IMG/VR virus record: IMGVR_UViG_3300026382_000175 | Coordinates: 1 to 64,000 of that record | DNA from: a virus | DNA length: 64,000 nucleotides | Direction: 5' to 3' (one strand) | Shown here: positions 17,341 to 24,893 of the stretch, in pieces | Layout of the letters: the number at the start of each line of letters is the position of its first letter | Position numbering within the stretch: position 1 is the first letter of the stretch | Notes under the pieces: generated by a model | Told to the model about the DNA's origin: nothing | What the model saw: only the letters and a program-made list of their open reading frames with translations | The model's database searches: none | Program-made: the position numbers and the translations under genes

Positions 17341-17461
17341 TTGAACTCTCTAGTATTACGATTAGTTAGATTAGTATTACTAAGTATTACGAATTCTTAT
17401 TGACCCTAGGGAATTTTGAATAGCAGTAATACTAAGTAATACGAATTGGCTAAAAATATTA
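17341..17461. other. Non-coding gap between head and tail blocks
   Basis: This 121-base gap on the minus-strand operon holds several GTATTAC heptamers and the 69-bp element described separately. No coding frame and no clear -35/-10 pair are visible. Confidence 0.6.
17374..17442. repeat. 69-bp two-palindrome element, copy A
   Basis: The layout is GTATTACTAAGTATTAC, 9 bases, a core TTGACCCTAGGGAATTTTGA, a short link, then GTAATACTAAGTAATAC. Copy B (44637-44705) has the same length, spacing and core (TTGATCCTAGCAAATTTTGA). Each flank is an almost perfect palindrome. Both copies have the same orientation in the window while the local genes run in opposite directions. Confidence 0.8.
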
Positions 17462-18244
17462 CTAACCCAGTACAGCCTCTATGTAACCTGCATTCTTAAC
17501 CCAATCTACTAACTGCTGATCAGTCATTCCATTCTTACCTTTAACTCTCTTATCCCTTACAAACTGAAGGAAAGAGGCTTCATCAGAAAAGCTTTCTACA
17601 CTACCACTAGGGTAAACTACATCAAAAGTATCTCCATCGTAAGTAATGACTACCTTAGTAGCCTCTTCCTCAGTTTTCTTAAAAATCTTCCTTAAGAGTT
17701 GAAGAACTTTAGTCCTCTTCCTACAAATCTCATCTCCTTTCCTATCTCCTGAACAACCATACCTATTGTAGAAGAAGTTTACTCTAGCAACAGCTTGCTT
17801 ATAATCCTTAGAAGCCTTAGCTACTGTTTTAGCTATTGTCTCAGGGTCTTTAGTAAATAAACCTTCAGGAGGATGCCACTTAGGTTTAACTTTACTTACC
17901 CAGTTAGCCTCATCTATCTCTAAGAGTAGGCTGTTAAGTCTTTCTATTAACCTCATTTCATTAACTCCACAAACCTTTTTAAGTTTCTGTATTAGTGAAA
18001 GCGTTTTAGAGCTGAATTTTCTTTCCTTAGCTAGCTTTATTACTCTACAAACAAAGATTCTCTGGTAGTTAGATTTACAACCAAACTTAAGTATCTCCTC
18101 CAACCTTCTCTGAAGAGAGTCCTCTGGAAGTAAGTGAAGATGATTAATTAGGAAAAGGAAGGAGGCTTGGTCTATGAAGAACTTAGGGAGTTGTTCTTTA
18201 ACCTTCCTCTCCTCCACTTTGAAGCTCCTTAGCCTTATTCTCAA
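17462..18244 (-). CDS. Conserved phage protein with DUF3175-like segment
   Basis: This is a 260-residue protein. Residues about 120-190 contain WHPPEGLFTKDPETIAKTV, then ASKDYKQAVARVNFFYNRYG and a basic helix. That pattern (PEG.F...pe.IA..l...skd.kqa..r..fyinRaG) is known from small phage and bacterial proteins of unknown function. The C-terminus reads GMTDQQLVDWVKNAGYIE. It is expressed with the capsid-side genes, and its start lies inside the end of the 112-residue gene upstream (47-base overlap). Function unknown. Confidence 0.55.
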   Translation of the reverse strand: MRIRLRSFKVEERKVKEQLPKFFIDQASFLFLINHLHLLPEDSLQRRLEEILKFGCKSNYQRIFVCRVIKLAKERKFSSKTLSLIQKLKKVCGVNEMRLIERLNSLLLEIDEANWVSKVKPKWHPPEGLFTKDPETIAKTVAKASKDYKQAVARVNFFYNRYGCSGDRKGDEICRKRTKVLQLLRKIFKKTEEEATKVVITYDGDTFDVVYPSGSVESFSDEASFLQFVRDKRVKGKNGMTDQQLVDWVKNAGYIEAVLG

Positions 18245-18536
18245 TAAACTCTACCATAGCTTTAAGTCCACCTTCATCTACCTCATAAGAATCAAAGACA
18301 ATGTTACCATTTTCATCTAGCTTAGTATTTACTTGGAGGATTTCTTTACCTGCTACATTAATAGCTACCATATAAGTACCTTGCTCTTCATCAATAGGGT
18401 CAAAGTCAAAATAAGAAGATTCTCTAAGGATAATCCCCATTTTATCGTAGAGGTCTTGAGTAAGAGCTTCTTTAACCTTTTTCTTCCTAGACTTACACCT
18501 CTCTACTAAAGCTAAAAGTCTTTTAGCGTTAGCCAT
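18198..18536 (-). CDS. Small capsid-region protein, unknown
   Basis: This is a 112-residue protein. It starts with a very basic helix (RLLALVERCKSRKKKVKEAL) and continues with beta strands (YMVAINVAGKEILQVNTKLD) and an acidic tail. SD GGAGG precedes ATG 18536. It is part of the operon running from the capsid gene through the ferredoxin to the tail genes. No family recognised. Confidence 0.5.
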   Translation of the reverse strand: MANAKRLLALVERCKSRKKKVKEALTQDLYDKMGIILRESSYFDFDPIDEEQGTYMVAINVAGKEILQVNTKLDENGNIVFDSYEVDEGGLKAMVEFIENKAKELQSGGEEG

Positions 18537-18549
18537 AACTTAACCTCCT

Positions 18550-18741
18550 CTACATAACTGAATCTTTCCAATCTATTGCTAGTGTAGGGCAATTTTGGAT
18601 ACATAACCCACAATTTAAACAAGAGGATTCACTTGAACTAGAAAAGTGAGGGTAATCGTTAAGAATTTGAAAACAACCCATAGGACATTCATCTACACAG
18701 ATATAGCATTGAATACACAACTCGTAATCTATTTTTACCAT
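18550..18741 (-). CDS. Two-cluster [4Fe-4S] ferredoxin
   Basis: This is a 63-residue protein with two complete cluster-binding motifs: CIQCYICVDECP (Cys 9, 12, 15, 19) and CLNCGLCIQNCP (Cys 41, 44, 47, 51). Each has the C-x2-C-x2-C-x3-C-P form of bacterial-type 2[4Fe-4S] ferredoxins, and length (about 55-80) also fits. Zinc fingers do not show this Cys-Pro pattern twice. It lies between a zinc-ribbon protein and a small unknown gene in the major-capsid operon, with GAGG upstream of ATG 18741. A ferredoxin here is unusual: it could feed electrons to phage reductive enzymes or be a metabolic gene for an anaerobic or autotrophic host. Electron-transfer function is well supported by the motif; its partner is unknown. 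Confidence 0.88.
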   Translation of the reverse strand: MVKIDYELCIQCYICVDECPMGCFQILNDYPHFSSSSESSCLNCGLCIQNCPTLAIDWKDSVM

Positions 18742-18743
18742 TC

Positions 18744-19178
18744 CTATCCCTCTACCTCAACTTCTACTTCGCACTCTCCATCTTCCATAGCACAAAGAAC
18801 TGCATCTTCAGCAGTAGGATTGGACTTAAGTTGGAGTAGCTTAGCTATTGCATCTACTTTGTTAAGAGCTGAAAAGATAGGATTACCTTGCTCATCTACT
18901 AAATCAAAAGTAGGAGCATCTGAACCATTAAAAATAAGTTTAGCTTTTATAACTTTAGCTTCATTAGATTGTTCAGGCTCTTCTGTAGGTTGTTCTGGTT
19001 CTTGGTCATCTACCTTCCTAGTCATAGGAGTACCACACTTAGGACAATCATAATTAGAGCAAGGTATTCCCATAGGAGCTTCCATCTCATAACCACAGTT
19101 AGGACATACGCAAGTTTTAGTGGGGATTTCTATATCTAACTCCTCTAGTAGAGAAATTATTTCATGTATCTTTGCCAT
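18744..19178 (-). CDS. Zinc-ribbon/rubredoxin-like protein with acidic tail
   Basis: This is a 144-residue protein. Residues about 22-53 carry CVCPNCGYEMEAP..CSNYDCPKCGTPM, two CPxCG knuckles as in zinc ribbons and rubredoxins. A PEQ-rich linker and a beta domain follow, ending in an almost purely Glu/Val tail. It is the gene next to major capsid, separated from it by a terminator hairpin, and directly precedes the ferredoxin, so the two may act together. Zinc or iron binding is the safe inference. Confidence 0.6.
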   Translation of the reverse strand: MAKIHEIISLLEELDIEIPTKTCVCPNCGYEMEAPMGIPCSNYDCPKCGTPMTRKVDDQEPEQPTEEPEQSNEAKVIKAKLIFNGSDAPTFDLVDEQGNPIFSALNKVDAIAKLLQLKSNPTAEDAVLCAMEDGECEVEVEVEG

Positions 19179-19205
19179 ACCTTAACCTCCTTTATTACTG
19201 AAAAT

Positions 19206-19229
19206 GGGAGAGGGTTGGTACCCTCTCCC
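19206..19229 (-). terminator. Intrinsic terminator after the major capsid gene
   Basis: A 10-bp GC-rich perfect stem (GGGAGAGGGT / ACCCTCTCCC) with a 4-base loop lies 9 bases after the capsid stop codon; on the minus strand it is followed by ATTTTC. Because genes downstream continue in the same direction with good SDs, it may terminate only part of the transcripts and boost capsid mRNA level. Confidence 0.75.
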
Positions 19230-19237
19230 TATATCAA

Positions 19238-20620
19238 TTAAGCATTCTTAACTTCAAGCTTACCTACGAACTGAGGAACAATAACTTCTACTCCAGCCCA
19301 TACAGCAACAGCCCTCTGGTTTGTTAGTGGGTTAGGAGAAAGTGGAATGAGGTCTGTTGTAGTAAGAGGCATATAAGGAGCATAAACTGCTGCACCTTCA
19401 AATGGGTTATCAGGATTGTAAACTCCTAGTGCTACATTAGCAGGGAGTGCATTAGCATCGTTAACCCTGATAACAGTTACTCCATCAAGAGTACCGAATA
19501 CATGAGCACCCATTGCCTTACCATCAGCAATCTTCTCAAATCCAGGGAGAGTTGAAAGAATGGATGCTACCTTAGCACCTGCTATGATAACATTAATAAC
19601 TCCTCTACCTGCATTCTGAACAATAGAACCTTCAAGATCTGCTAATGCATCCTTAGCTGTTTGCTTATGTTCAAAGTAGCTTACTCCATCTGGAGGAGTT
19701 TTATCCCAATTAATAACTCCACCAGCAGGATTAGCATTCATCTTCCTGATAAGGTCGCCACCAATTTCATTATTAATAGCTACAACCAGGTCTTTAGCTA
19801 GTTCATCTTCAGCTACAATTCCAAACCTTTGCCTGAGAGCATAGGATTGGAGAAGTCCTACTACTCCTTTAAGAGCATAAATCCTAGCTGTAACAGGTAC
19901 AGATTCAAATACAGAACCAATGCTAGGTAGATCTGCTTGAGCTTCTACATCAAGCTGATATCCAACTACAATAGAAGTTCCACTAGCAGGAGCATCAGCA
20001 AAGTGGAGTTCTACTGTACCAGTTTTGTAGTCAATAGAACCCCAAACTCCTACTCCAAGGATTACTCCATTACCATCATCCTTACCATAAACATTTCCAG
20101 CTTTAACTTGGAAAGTTTCAGGTCTTACAGGAACAGGTTCAATTGTTACTGTGAAGTCTTTAGTAGTACCATCTCCAGTAGCTACTTCTTTATCTGAGAT
20201 TACATTAGAAGCAAGTCCACTAGGAAGAACTGCTCCAGTTCTAGGGTCAATAATAGTATCTCCTGTGTCTTGCCTCTTGATTACTTTGAAGTAAACATTT
20301 CCACGCTCTTCTTCAATGTTCTGTACACTAGCTATGAAAGGAATAACAGAGTTACCATAAGCTACTGTGATAACATCAAAAGCTACTTTGGGAAGAGCTC
20401 CTAGTGAGCTAAGTCCATCTTCCCTAACAGTAGCTTCAAGCATTTCCCACTTTTCAAGTTCTTTACCAAGCTGAACTACATCCCAAGCTTGAACTCCTTT
20501 AAGCTTACCAAGGATAGTATGGGATTCAAGGGTTTCTACCTGCTCACGATACCTTTTAAAGTAGCTCTCTGCTTGTGCTTCTACTTCCCTAAGCTTCTTT
20601 TCAATAATGAGTTCGCTCAT
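19238..20620 (-). CDS. Major capsid protein (HK97 fold, gp23-like)
   Basis: This is a 460-residue protein downstream of the prohead protease/scaffold. The N-terminal helical arm (residues 1-75) is followed by LPKVAFDVITVAYGNSVIPF, a typical start of the HK97 fold in gp23-like proteins. Residues about 145-230 form an inserted beta domain (VATGDGTTKDFTVTI...GSIDYKTGTVELHFADAP), a decoration known in capsids of T4-related environmental phages. The C-terminal part (YAPYMPLTTTDLIPLSPNP..RAVAVWAG) also fits. Codon choice is visibly more uniform than in the neighbours, as expected for high expression, and the gene has a strong SD and its own terminator. Confidence 0.9.
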   Translation of the reverse strand: MSELIIEKKLREVEAQAESYFKRYREQVETLESHTILGKLKGVQAWDVVQLGKELEKWEMLEATVREDGLSSLGALPKVAFDVITVAYGNSVIPFIASVQNIEEERGNVYFKVIKRQDTGDTIIDPRTGAVLPSGLASNVISDKEVATGDGTTKDFTVTIEPVPVRPETFQVKAGNVYGKDDGNGVILGVGVWGSIDYKTGTVELHFADAPASGTSIVVGYQLDVEAQADLPSIGSVFESVPVTARIYALKGVVGLLQSYALRQRFGIVAEDELAKDLVVAINNEIGGDLIRKMNANPAGGVINWDKTPPDGVSYFEHKQTAKDALADLEGSIVQNAGRGVINVIIAGAKVASILSTLPGFEKIADGKAMGAHVFGTLDGVTVIRVNDANALPANVALGVYNPDNPFEGAAVYAPYMPLTTTDLIPLSPNPLTNQRAVAVWAGVEVIVPQFVGKLEVKNA

Positions 20621-20662
20621 ATTAATCCTCCTTTGCTTGTTTAATTTGGATTGAATTGGATT

Positions 20663-20690
20663 TAACTAACCTGATAGTGCAGGTTAGTTA
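20663..20690. other. Hairpin between scaffold and capsid genes
   Basis: A perfect 11-bp stem (TAACTAACCTG / CAGGTTAGTTA) with a 6-base loop overlaps the protease/scaffold stop codon. No T-run follows on the minus strand, so an mRNA processing or stability element for the capsid message is more likely than a full terminator. Confidence 0.55.
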
Positions 20691-21434
20691 CTTGAGGAAT
20701 GATTCAGCTATCCTTACTGTTCTGGGTTTAAGGAACTTGGGAGTATCTTCTTTGGTTTCGTCTACCTTAGATGAGGAAACTTTATACTTATTAACATACT
20801 TAGCTGATTCAGTCATCCTAGAGAGAACTTCTTTAGCTTCCTCTACTCCTAACTTAGAAACTAACCTTTCTACAACTTCCTTGTCTGCTTTAAACTCTTT
20901 AGCTAGTTCCTCTACTTGCTTATTGAGTTTTTCCTCCTTGAGCTTAAGGAGAACCTGCTCTATACCTTTAAGGAATTCTTCAACCTCTTCTAATGAACCT
21001 ACCCTAGACTGGAAGTCTGCTAGTTTTTCTAGTGTGGATTTAGCTTTTTCTAAGGTTTCCTTAATTTCTTCAGGAGTACCTAACTCAAGGTACTTTTCAA
21101 GAGTTTCTTTAGACTTGAGGAGAGACTCTTCAACTTCTTCAGGAGAACCTATTTTGAGGTAAGCTTTGAGGATTTCCTCAGACTCTTTTAGAGCCTCTTT
21201 AATCTCCTCAGGAGTACCTAGTACCTCATACTTAACAAGAGTTTCTTTGAGGGATTTGAGCTCCTCTTCTACCTTAGTGAGGCTCTCCTTTACAGATTTA
21301 GCTTCCTCTTGGTTCTTTTGGAGCCCTTCAAGTTGTCTTTTGAGTTCCTCATTTTCCTTAAGAACTTTGTCTAGCTCTTTTTCTAGTTCTACTTTCTCTT
21401 TAGTAAGTTGTTCAAGGACTTGTTCCATAGCCAT
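20688..21434 (-). CDS. Nested scaffold protein from internal start
   Basis: ATG 21434-21432 is in frame with the protease gene and has AAGGAGGAT 6 bases upstream (21441-21449), as good as any gene start in the block. The product would be 248 residues, almost all coiled coil, without the protease. This is the lambda C/Nu3 arrangement: few protease-scaffold fusions, many free scaffolds. Independent expression is inferred from the ribosome site. Confidence 0.7.
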   Translation of the reverse strand: MAMEQVLEQLTKEKVELEKELDKVLKENEELKRQLEGLQKNQEEAKSVKESLTKVEEELKSLKETLVKYEVLGTPEEIKEALKESEEILKAYLKIGSPEEVEESLLKSKETLEKYLELGTPEEIKETLEKAKSTLEKLADFQSRVGSLEEVEEFLKGIEQVLLKLKEEKLNKQVEELAKEFKADKEVVERLVSKLGVEEAKEVLSRMTESAKYVNKYKVSSSKVDETKEDTPKFLKPRTVRIAESFLK

Positions 21435-22073
21435 GCTCTTATCCTCCTTAACCTGAATTTGATTAAAGTTAGTTTGGTTGTCTGATATACTACATATACC
21501 TCCTAAACATTCCTTTAAGTCTTGCTTTATGGATTCAACTAGTTCAGGGTTAGCTTGTAAGAATCCTGGGTCATAAACGAAATCAAAACCTATCAGTTCA
21601 TACTTATCAGGATTTAAAGCTGGGACTTTACCAGTAGGGTCTTTACCTTCATATTCTCCAAATGCTCTAGAGGATACATAGAGTTTAGCTCCTGCTCTTA
21701 ATAAAGTATTAAGAACCCTACCAGCAGGAGTGTTAAGAATTAGAGCTTCTCCTATACCTCTACCTTGCTCATCTATGTAGAGGTTAGTTACTATGTGAGA
21801 AATCTTACCTTCTGCTATTGTGTTGTCGTTTATAGGAGTATCATGACCAATAGTTCCAAACATTCGTCTTTCTTTAAGCTTCTTTTGGATATCTGGATTG
21901 GATATTACCTTTTCCCAAAGCTTACGAGGGTAGAAGCGATTGTTTCTAGAGTAACCATCTGGTACAAAGAATTGGCCTTTTACCTTACCTAAGATGTGAA
22001 TACCATCTACTTCGTTAGACTCTTGCAGTGTGAACTGAATTTGTGGTTCTATGAGGTCAACTAACCTTTCCAT
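20688..22073 (-). CDS. Prohead protease (gp21/S80-like) fused to scaffold
   Basis: This is a 461-residue protein. Residues 1-190 are a T4 gp21-type protease: NNRFYPRKLW, MFGTIGHDTP (His 77), AEGKISHIVTNL, ILNTPAGRVLNTLLRAGAK, LYVSSRAFGE (Ser 134/135), as in peptidase family S80, which cleaves capsid proteins during prohead maturation. Residues about 214-445 are a long highly charged coiled coil (many EELKELK repeats) typical of scaffold. A strong internal ribosome site before Met 214 suggests the scaffold is also made alone. T4 keeps gp21 and gp22 as separate genes; here they share one frame. Confidence 0.88.
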   Translation of the reverse strand: MERLVDLIEPQIQFTLQESNEVDGIHILGKVKGQFFVPDGYSRNNRFYPRKLWEKVISNPDIQKKLKERRMFGTIGHDTPINDNTIAEGKISHIVTNLYIDEQGRGIGEALILNTPAGRVLNTLLRAGAKLYVSSRAFGEYEGKDPTGKVPALNPDKYELIGFDFVYDPGFLQANPELVESIKQDLKECLGGICSISDNQTNFNQIQVKEDKSMAMEQVLEQLTKEKVELEKELDKVLKENEELKRQLEGLQKNQEEAKSVKESLTKVEEELKSLKETLVKYEVLGTPEEIKEALKESEEILKAYLKIGSPEEVEESLLKSKETLEKYLELGTPEEIKETLEKAKSTLEKLADFQSRVGSLEEVEEFLKGIEQVLLKLKEEKLNKQVEELAKEFKADKEVVERLVSKLGVEEAKEVLSRMTESAKYVNKYKVSSSKVDETKEDTPKFLKPRTVRIAESFLK

Positions 22074-22998
22074 CGTATTTCCTCACTAATTCAAGAAATA
22101 GTGAAACTGGGATTGTTTTTATAATTTGGCACTGAGAACCTTTTATGTTAGAGTAGCTGATACTAGGGTAGTTGTAAGCAACTCTACTCTTCTCTAATGG
22201 ATCAAATAGTATCTTAGACTTATCTCCTGATATTATCAATGCATGGTTTACTTTAGGTTCACCTTGCTGTGATAAGGTTATAGAAGGGTTATTACCACAA
22301 GACACTAAAGCTATTGAGTGAGAGTGATACTTATCAGGGTTGTCATAAACCTGCTTTGCTACCTGAGCATAGCAGGAAGAGTTAGCAGGATTGTTAGAGA
22401 GGGCGAAAAGTAGCATTTTCTTTAACACATCTTTTACTGTAAACAAGTCCTCTCCTATTATGTCTAGGAGGAATTCTACATCCTCTTTATCAAGTCTATT
22501 CTCTATAAGAACCTTCTTCTCTATTTCCTCTATTAGAGGTAATACTTCTTCAGTAAAGAGCTCGTACTCAACTTCTTCTAAGAGTGGTTTGTAGTAAGCT
22601 CCTTCTATATACCAATGGGTTTTAAGGCTGGAGAGTAGCTTGAGGAATTCGTATCTTTCTGATGGGGGTAAATAAGATTCACTCCTGAATAACCTAGTAG
22701 CTAAGAATCTACCTAGTGCTCTGTGAAACCTTTTACCAGATATAGATTTGTGCCACTTTCTTAGAGCTAAGAGGTATTTAGTTCTGTACTTTTTCCAGTT
22801 CTGCTTTTGGATTAAAGAACGCTTCCTATCTTTTAACCTTTTCTTTAGAGGTTTACGACGCTTAATAATACCTTGCCAGATTTCTTCAATGGCTTCTTGT
22901 GAGAGGTTTTCTACATCATTAAGGGTTTCATATTGGTTTAGTAAACCTGCTTCAGAAAGAAGTAATATTTTGTCGTTTGGGTCTCTAAACTTTATCAT
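22057..22998 (-). CDS. Head-region protein with possible Cys/His/Asp peptidase-like C-terminus
   Basis: This is a 313-residue protein. The N-terminal 90 residues are very basic (KRLKDRKRSLIQKQNWKKYR), the middle is helical and acidic. The C-terminal part reads SSCYAQVAKQVYDNP, HSIALVSCGNN, VNHALIISGDKSKILFDPL, with Cys, His and Asp in an order seen in papain/NlpC-like folds. The catalytic reading is a guess. It overlaps the protease gene by 17 bases and the HExxH gene by 4 bases, so it is co-translated with them. Confidence 0.45.
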   Translation of the reverse strand: MIKFRDPNDKILLLSEAGLLNQYETLNDVENLSQEAIEEIWQGIIKRRKPLKKRLKDRKRSLIQKQNWKKYRTKYLLALRKWHKSISGKRFHRALGRFLATRLFRSESYLPPSERYEFLKLLSSLKTHWYIEGAYYKPLLEEVEYELFTEEVLPLIEEIEKKVLIENRLDKEDVEFLLDIIGEDLFTVKDVLKKMLLFALSNNPANSSCYAQVAKQVYDNPDKYHSHSIALVSCGNNPSITLSQQGEPKVNHALIISGDKSKILFDPLEKSRVAYNYPSISYSNIKGSQCQIIKTIPVSLFLELVRKYDGKVS

Positions 22999-23723
22999 TG
23001 GGTTGCCCTTTTGAACTGTTCTAAGTAATCTAGAGCCTTCTTAACTATCCTGCGAGTTAACCTAGAAGTACAAGGAAACTCATCAAAATAAGTCCAATAA
23101 GTATTTCCATACTTTACGAGGGAATTCCTTATCTTTCTACACTGTTCTAGGGTAGAATTAGATAAGTAGTTCCTAAACTGCTTTTCTATAATTGGGTAAA
23201 CAAAGGCTAAAGTTGCATAAGTAACAGCAAAAGCTTCAACTTCTATTGGATTAAGATGGTAAACAGGAGACTTCTTTAAAGCATTACCTTTGTGCTGGAA
23301 GTAATGAACCAGTTCATGGAGTAAAGTGCTTAGGAAGGAAGCTAATAACTTTCTCTCTGGAAATTTTACTACCTCATCTTTTAAAAGGTAGATGTGGATA
23401 GACTTAGGTTGAGGTTTATATCTACCAGCTACGCTTTTACTCTCTACAATCCAAAAGTTAACTGAAACGGACTCTCCTTTAGGCAAGGAGAGAGTAAAAG
23501 CAAGCCAAACATAACTATCAGTATATTCCCAAAACTTAACTCCTAAGTTTGAGTGATGGATGTAGTCTCCTAAACAATAATAGAAGTTTTGAGACCTTTT
23601 ACAGTACTTTACTCCCTGCTTTAACTCCTTAACAAACCTACTAGAAAAGTCCAGTAAAGAAGATAAGTCTATTTTGTTAATAAACCTCTCCAATAAGCTT
23701 AACACTTGTCTTGAAAGAGTCAT
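22995..23723 (-). CDS. Putative zinc metallopeptidase (HExxH)
   Basis: This is a 242-residue protein. It has LLHELVHYFQHKGNA near residue 137, an HExxH zinc site with a further H four residues after the motif (HELVHYFQH). A downstream glutamate (NPIEVEAFAVTYA) could be the third ligand, as in many gluzincins or SprT-like proteins. The location among prohead genes suggests processing of head or tail proteins or of the cell envelope. Protease activity is motif-based; the substrate is unknown. Overlaps on both sides. Confidence 0.6.
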   Translation of the reverse strand: MTLSRQVLSLLERFINKIDLSSLLDFSSRFVKELKQGVKYCKRSQNFYYCLGDYIHHSNLGVKFWEYTDSYVWLAFTLSLPKGESVSVNFWIVESKSVAGRYKPQPKSIHIYLLKDEVVKFPERKLLASFLSTLLHELVHYFQHKGNALKKSPVYHLNPIEVEAFAVTYATLAFVYPIIEKQFRNYLSNSTLEQCRKIRNSLVKYGNTYWTYFDEFPCTSRLTRRIVKKALDYLEQFKRATQ

Positions 23724-24295
23724 CTTTTCTTACCACCATACCTGTACTGTTCTGGGTACCAAAGGATTTGACCTTTTACCATACCTGTTTTGAAGAGCTT
23801 ATTACACACTAATACCAGATGTTTACAAAGTGCAGGCACTTTAAAAGGGTTCCTCACCTTATTAGGTACTTTGTTCCAAGGAGATGTTATCCTTGCTAAG
23901 CTTGCTCTAATGTAGAGTGGATAGGCTAAAAAGTATCTAAAGGCTTCACATTGACACCACACTTCACAAGGTAAGTCCCAGTTCCATTCTATATCTTCAT
24001 TCTTCCTGTGTAACTGAATAATACAGTTGAAAAACTTTCCTGGTCTGGTAGCTGATTTAACTCTAGCCCATATGTCTAAAGAAAGTAGGTCTTCAGATAG
24101 TTTAAACCTGATTATCTTTACTGGTTGAGGAGGAATAGGGTCATACTTGAAAACTTCATAAGGAAAGTTTACATATAGCTGATGTAAGGTTACTTTAGAC
24201 TTCCTACGCTTCCATCTAGGTAACTCTACTATCTGAGATGGATCAGGTTTATTAGACTTTTCTAGCAATCTTAAAACCTCTTGGGATAGGTTCAT
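23720..24295 (-). CDS. SWIM zinc-finger-like protein
   Basis: This is a 191-residue protein. The C-terminal half shows VWCQCEAFRYF ... VPALCKHLVLV, i.e. CxC followed after about 40 residues by CxH, the SWIM zinc finger pattern. Short SWIM-type proteins with 'C.C..F...P.LCKH' occur in large phage structural clusters, where their role is unknown. It overlaps the HExxH gene by 4 bases. Confidence 0.6.
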   Translation of the reverse strand: MNLSQEVLRLLEKSNKPDPSQIVELPRWKRRKSKVTLHQLYVNFPYEVFKYDPIPPQPVKIIRFKLSEDLLSLDIWARVKSATRPGKFFNCIIQLHRKNEDIEWNWDLPCEVWCQCEAFRYFLAYPLYIRASLARITSPWNKVPNKVRNPFKVPALCKHLVLVCNKLFKTGMVKGQILWYPEQYRYGGKKR

Positions 24296-24297
24296 TA

Positions 24298-24801
24298 CTA
24301 CTTACCTTTAGAAAGCTTTTTGAGTTCTGTAAAGAGGGTTATAAAGGCTTCTCTCATACCCTTTAATACTGAGTCCTGTTCAAACCTCTTTACTGAGGAT
24401 AAAGTGTCTTGGGAAAGCTCTTCTTTAGATATCACTAGTTTAGTTTGTAATCTTTGAGGTAGTCCTGGAACATATTCTCTAGCTTTGGAAAAGCCTGCTG
24501 AAACTTGAAGAACCACTCTATCAGAAAGCTCATTAGCTAAAACCTGAAGAGAGGCTACTGAGTATCTAGCATCAGGCTTCTTAGAAAAGTCTAACCAGAT
24601 TCCATCTTTCTTGGTAAACTTTACTTTTACTATTGCCTCATAAGTAAATGTTCTTCCAGGGAAGATAGCATCTTGAGGGTCAGTAGGCCACTCTGGTATT
24701 AGGTACATTAAAAGTTCTCTTATAAACCATCTTAAGTTTAGGTCTTGCTTATCAGTTAGCTCTTCTAACAAGAGGTTGAGGTTATCTATTAACCTACCCA
24801 T
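24298..24801 (-). CDS. Head-region protein, unknown
   Basis: This is a 167-residue protein, beta-rich in the middle (TYEAIVKVKFTKKDGIWLDF, RVVLQVSAGF) with helical ends and a basic C-terminus. It starts just after the relic of the neck-like gene and was therefore probably its direct neighbour before the endonuclease arrived. No family recognised. Confidence 0.5.
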   Translation of the reverse strand: MGRLIDNLNLLLEELTDKQDLNLRWFIRELLMYLIPEWPTDPQDAIFPGRTFTYEAIVKVKFTKKDGIWLDFSKKPDARYSVASLQVLANELSDRVVLQVSAGFSKAREYVPGLPQRLQTKLVISKEELSQDTLSSVKRFEQDSVLKGMREAFITLFTELKKLSKGK

Positions 24802-24813
24802 TTACTACTCCTC

Positions 24814-24890
24814 TTAGATTAATATTGAAGATTGTTGAAGTTTCTCTATTGTGTCTTCGTATAAATCCTTACCTTCTGATGCTAGGATTA
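24814..24890 (-). pseudogene. Displaced 3' end of the neck-like gene
   Basis: Read on the minus strand this stretch encodes LASEGKDLYEDTIEKLQQ and ends SSILI-stop. It matches the end of the gene at 26014-26610 (LASEGQKLYEDTIETLRQ ... TSILL-stop). The DNA differs at many silent positions. It is best explained as the original gene end, cut off when the endonuclease gene inserted with its own replacement end. Confidence 0.85.
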
Positions 24891-24893
24891 AAA

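Noticed and set aside
18550-18741. Ferredoxin read as a simple zinc finger
   Set aside because: Both motifs have the full CxxCxxCxxxCP spacing; zinc fingers do not show this twice.
19937-20197. Plus-strand frame opposite the capsid gene
   Set aside because: No SD, low-complexity composition and full overlap with the major capsid gene.
20656-21456. Two plus-strand frames of 168 and 96 residues opposite the scaffold part
   Set aside because: They are Ser/Leu-rich mirror frames of the coiled-coil coding sequence, lack ribosome sites and overlap a well-supported gene.
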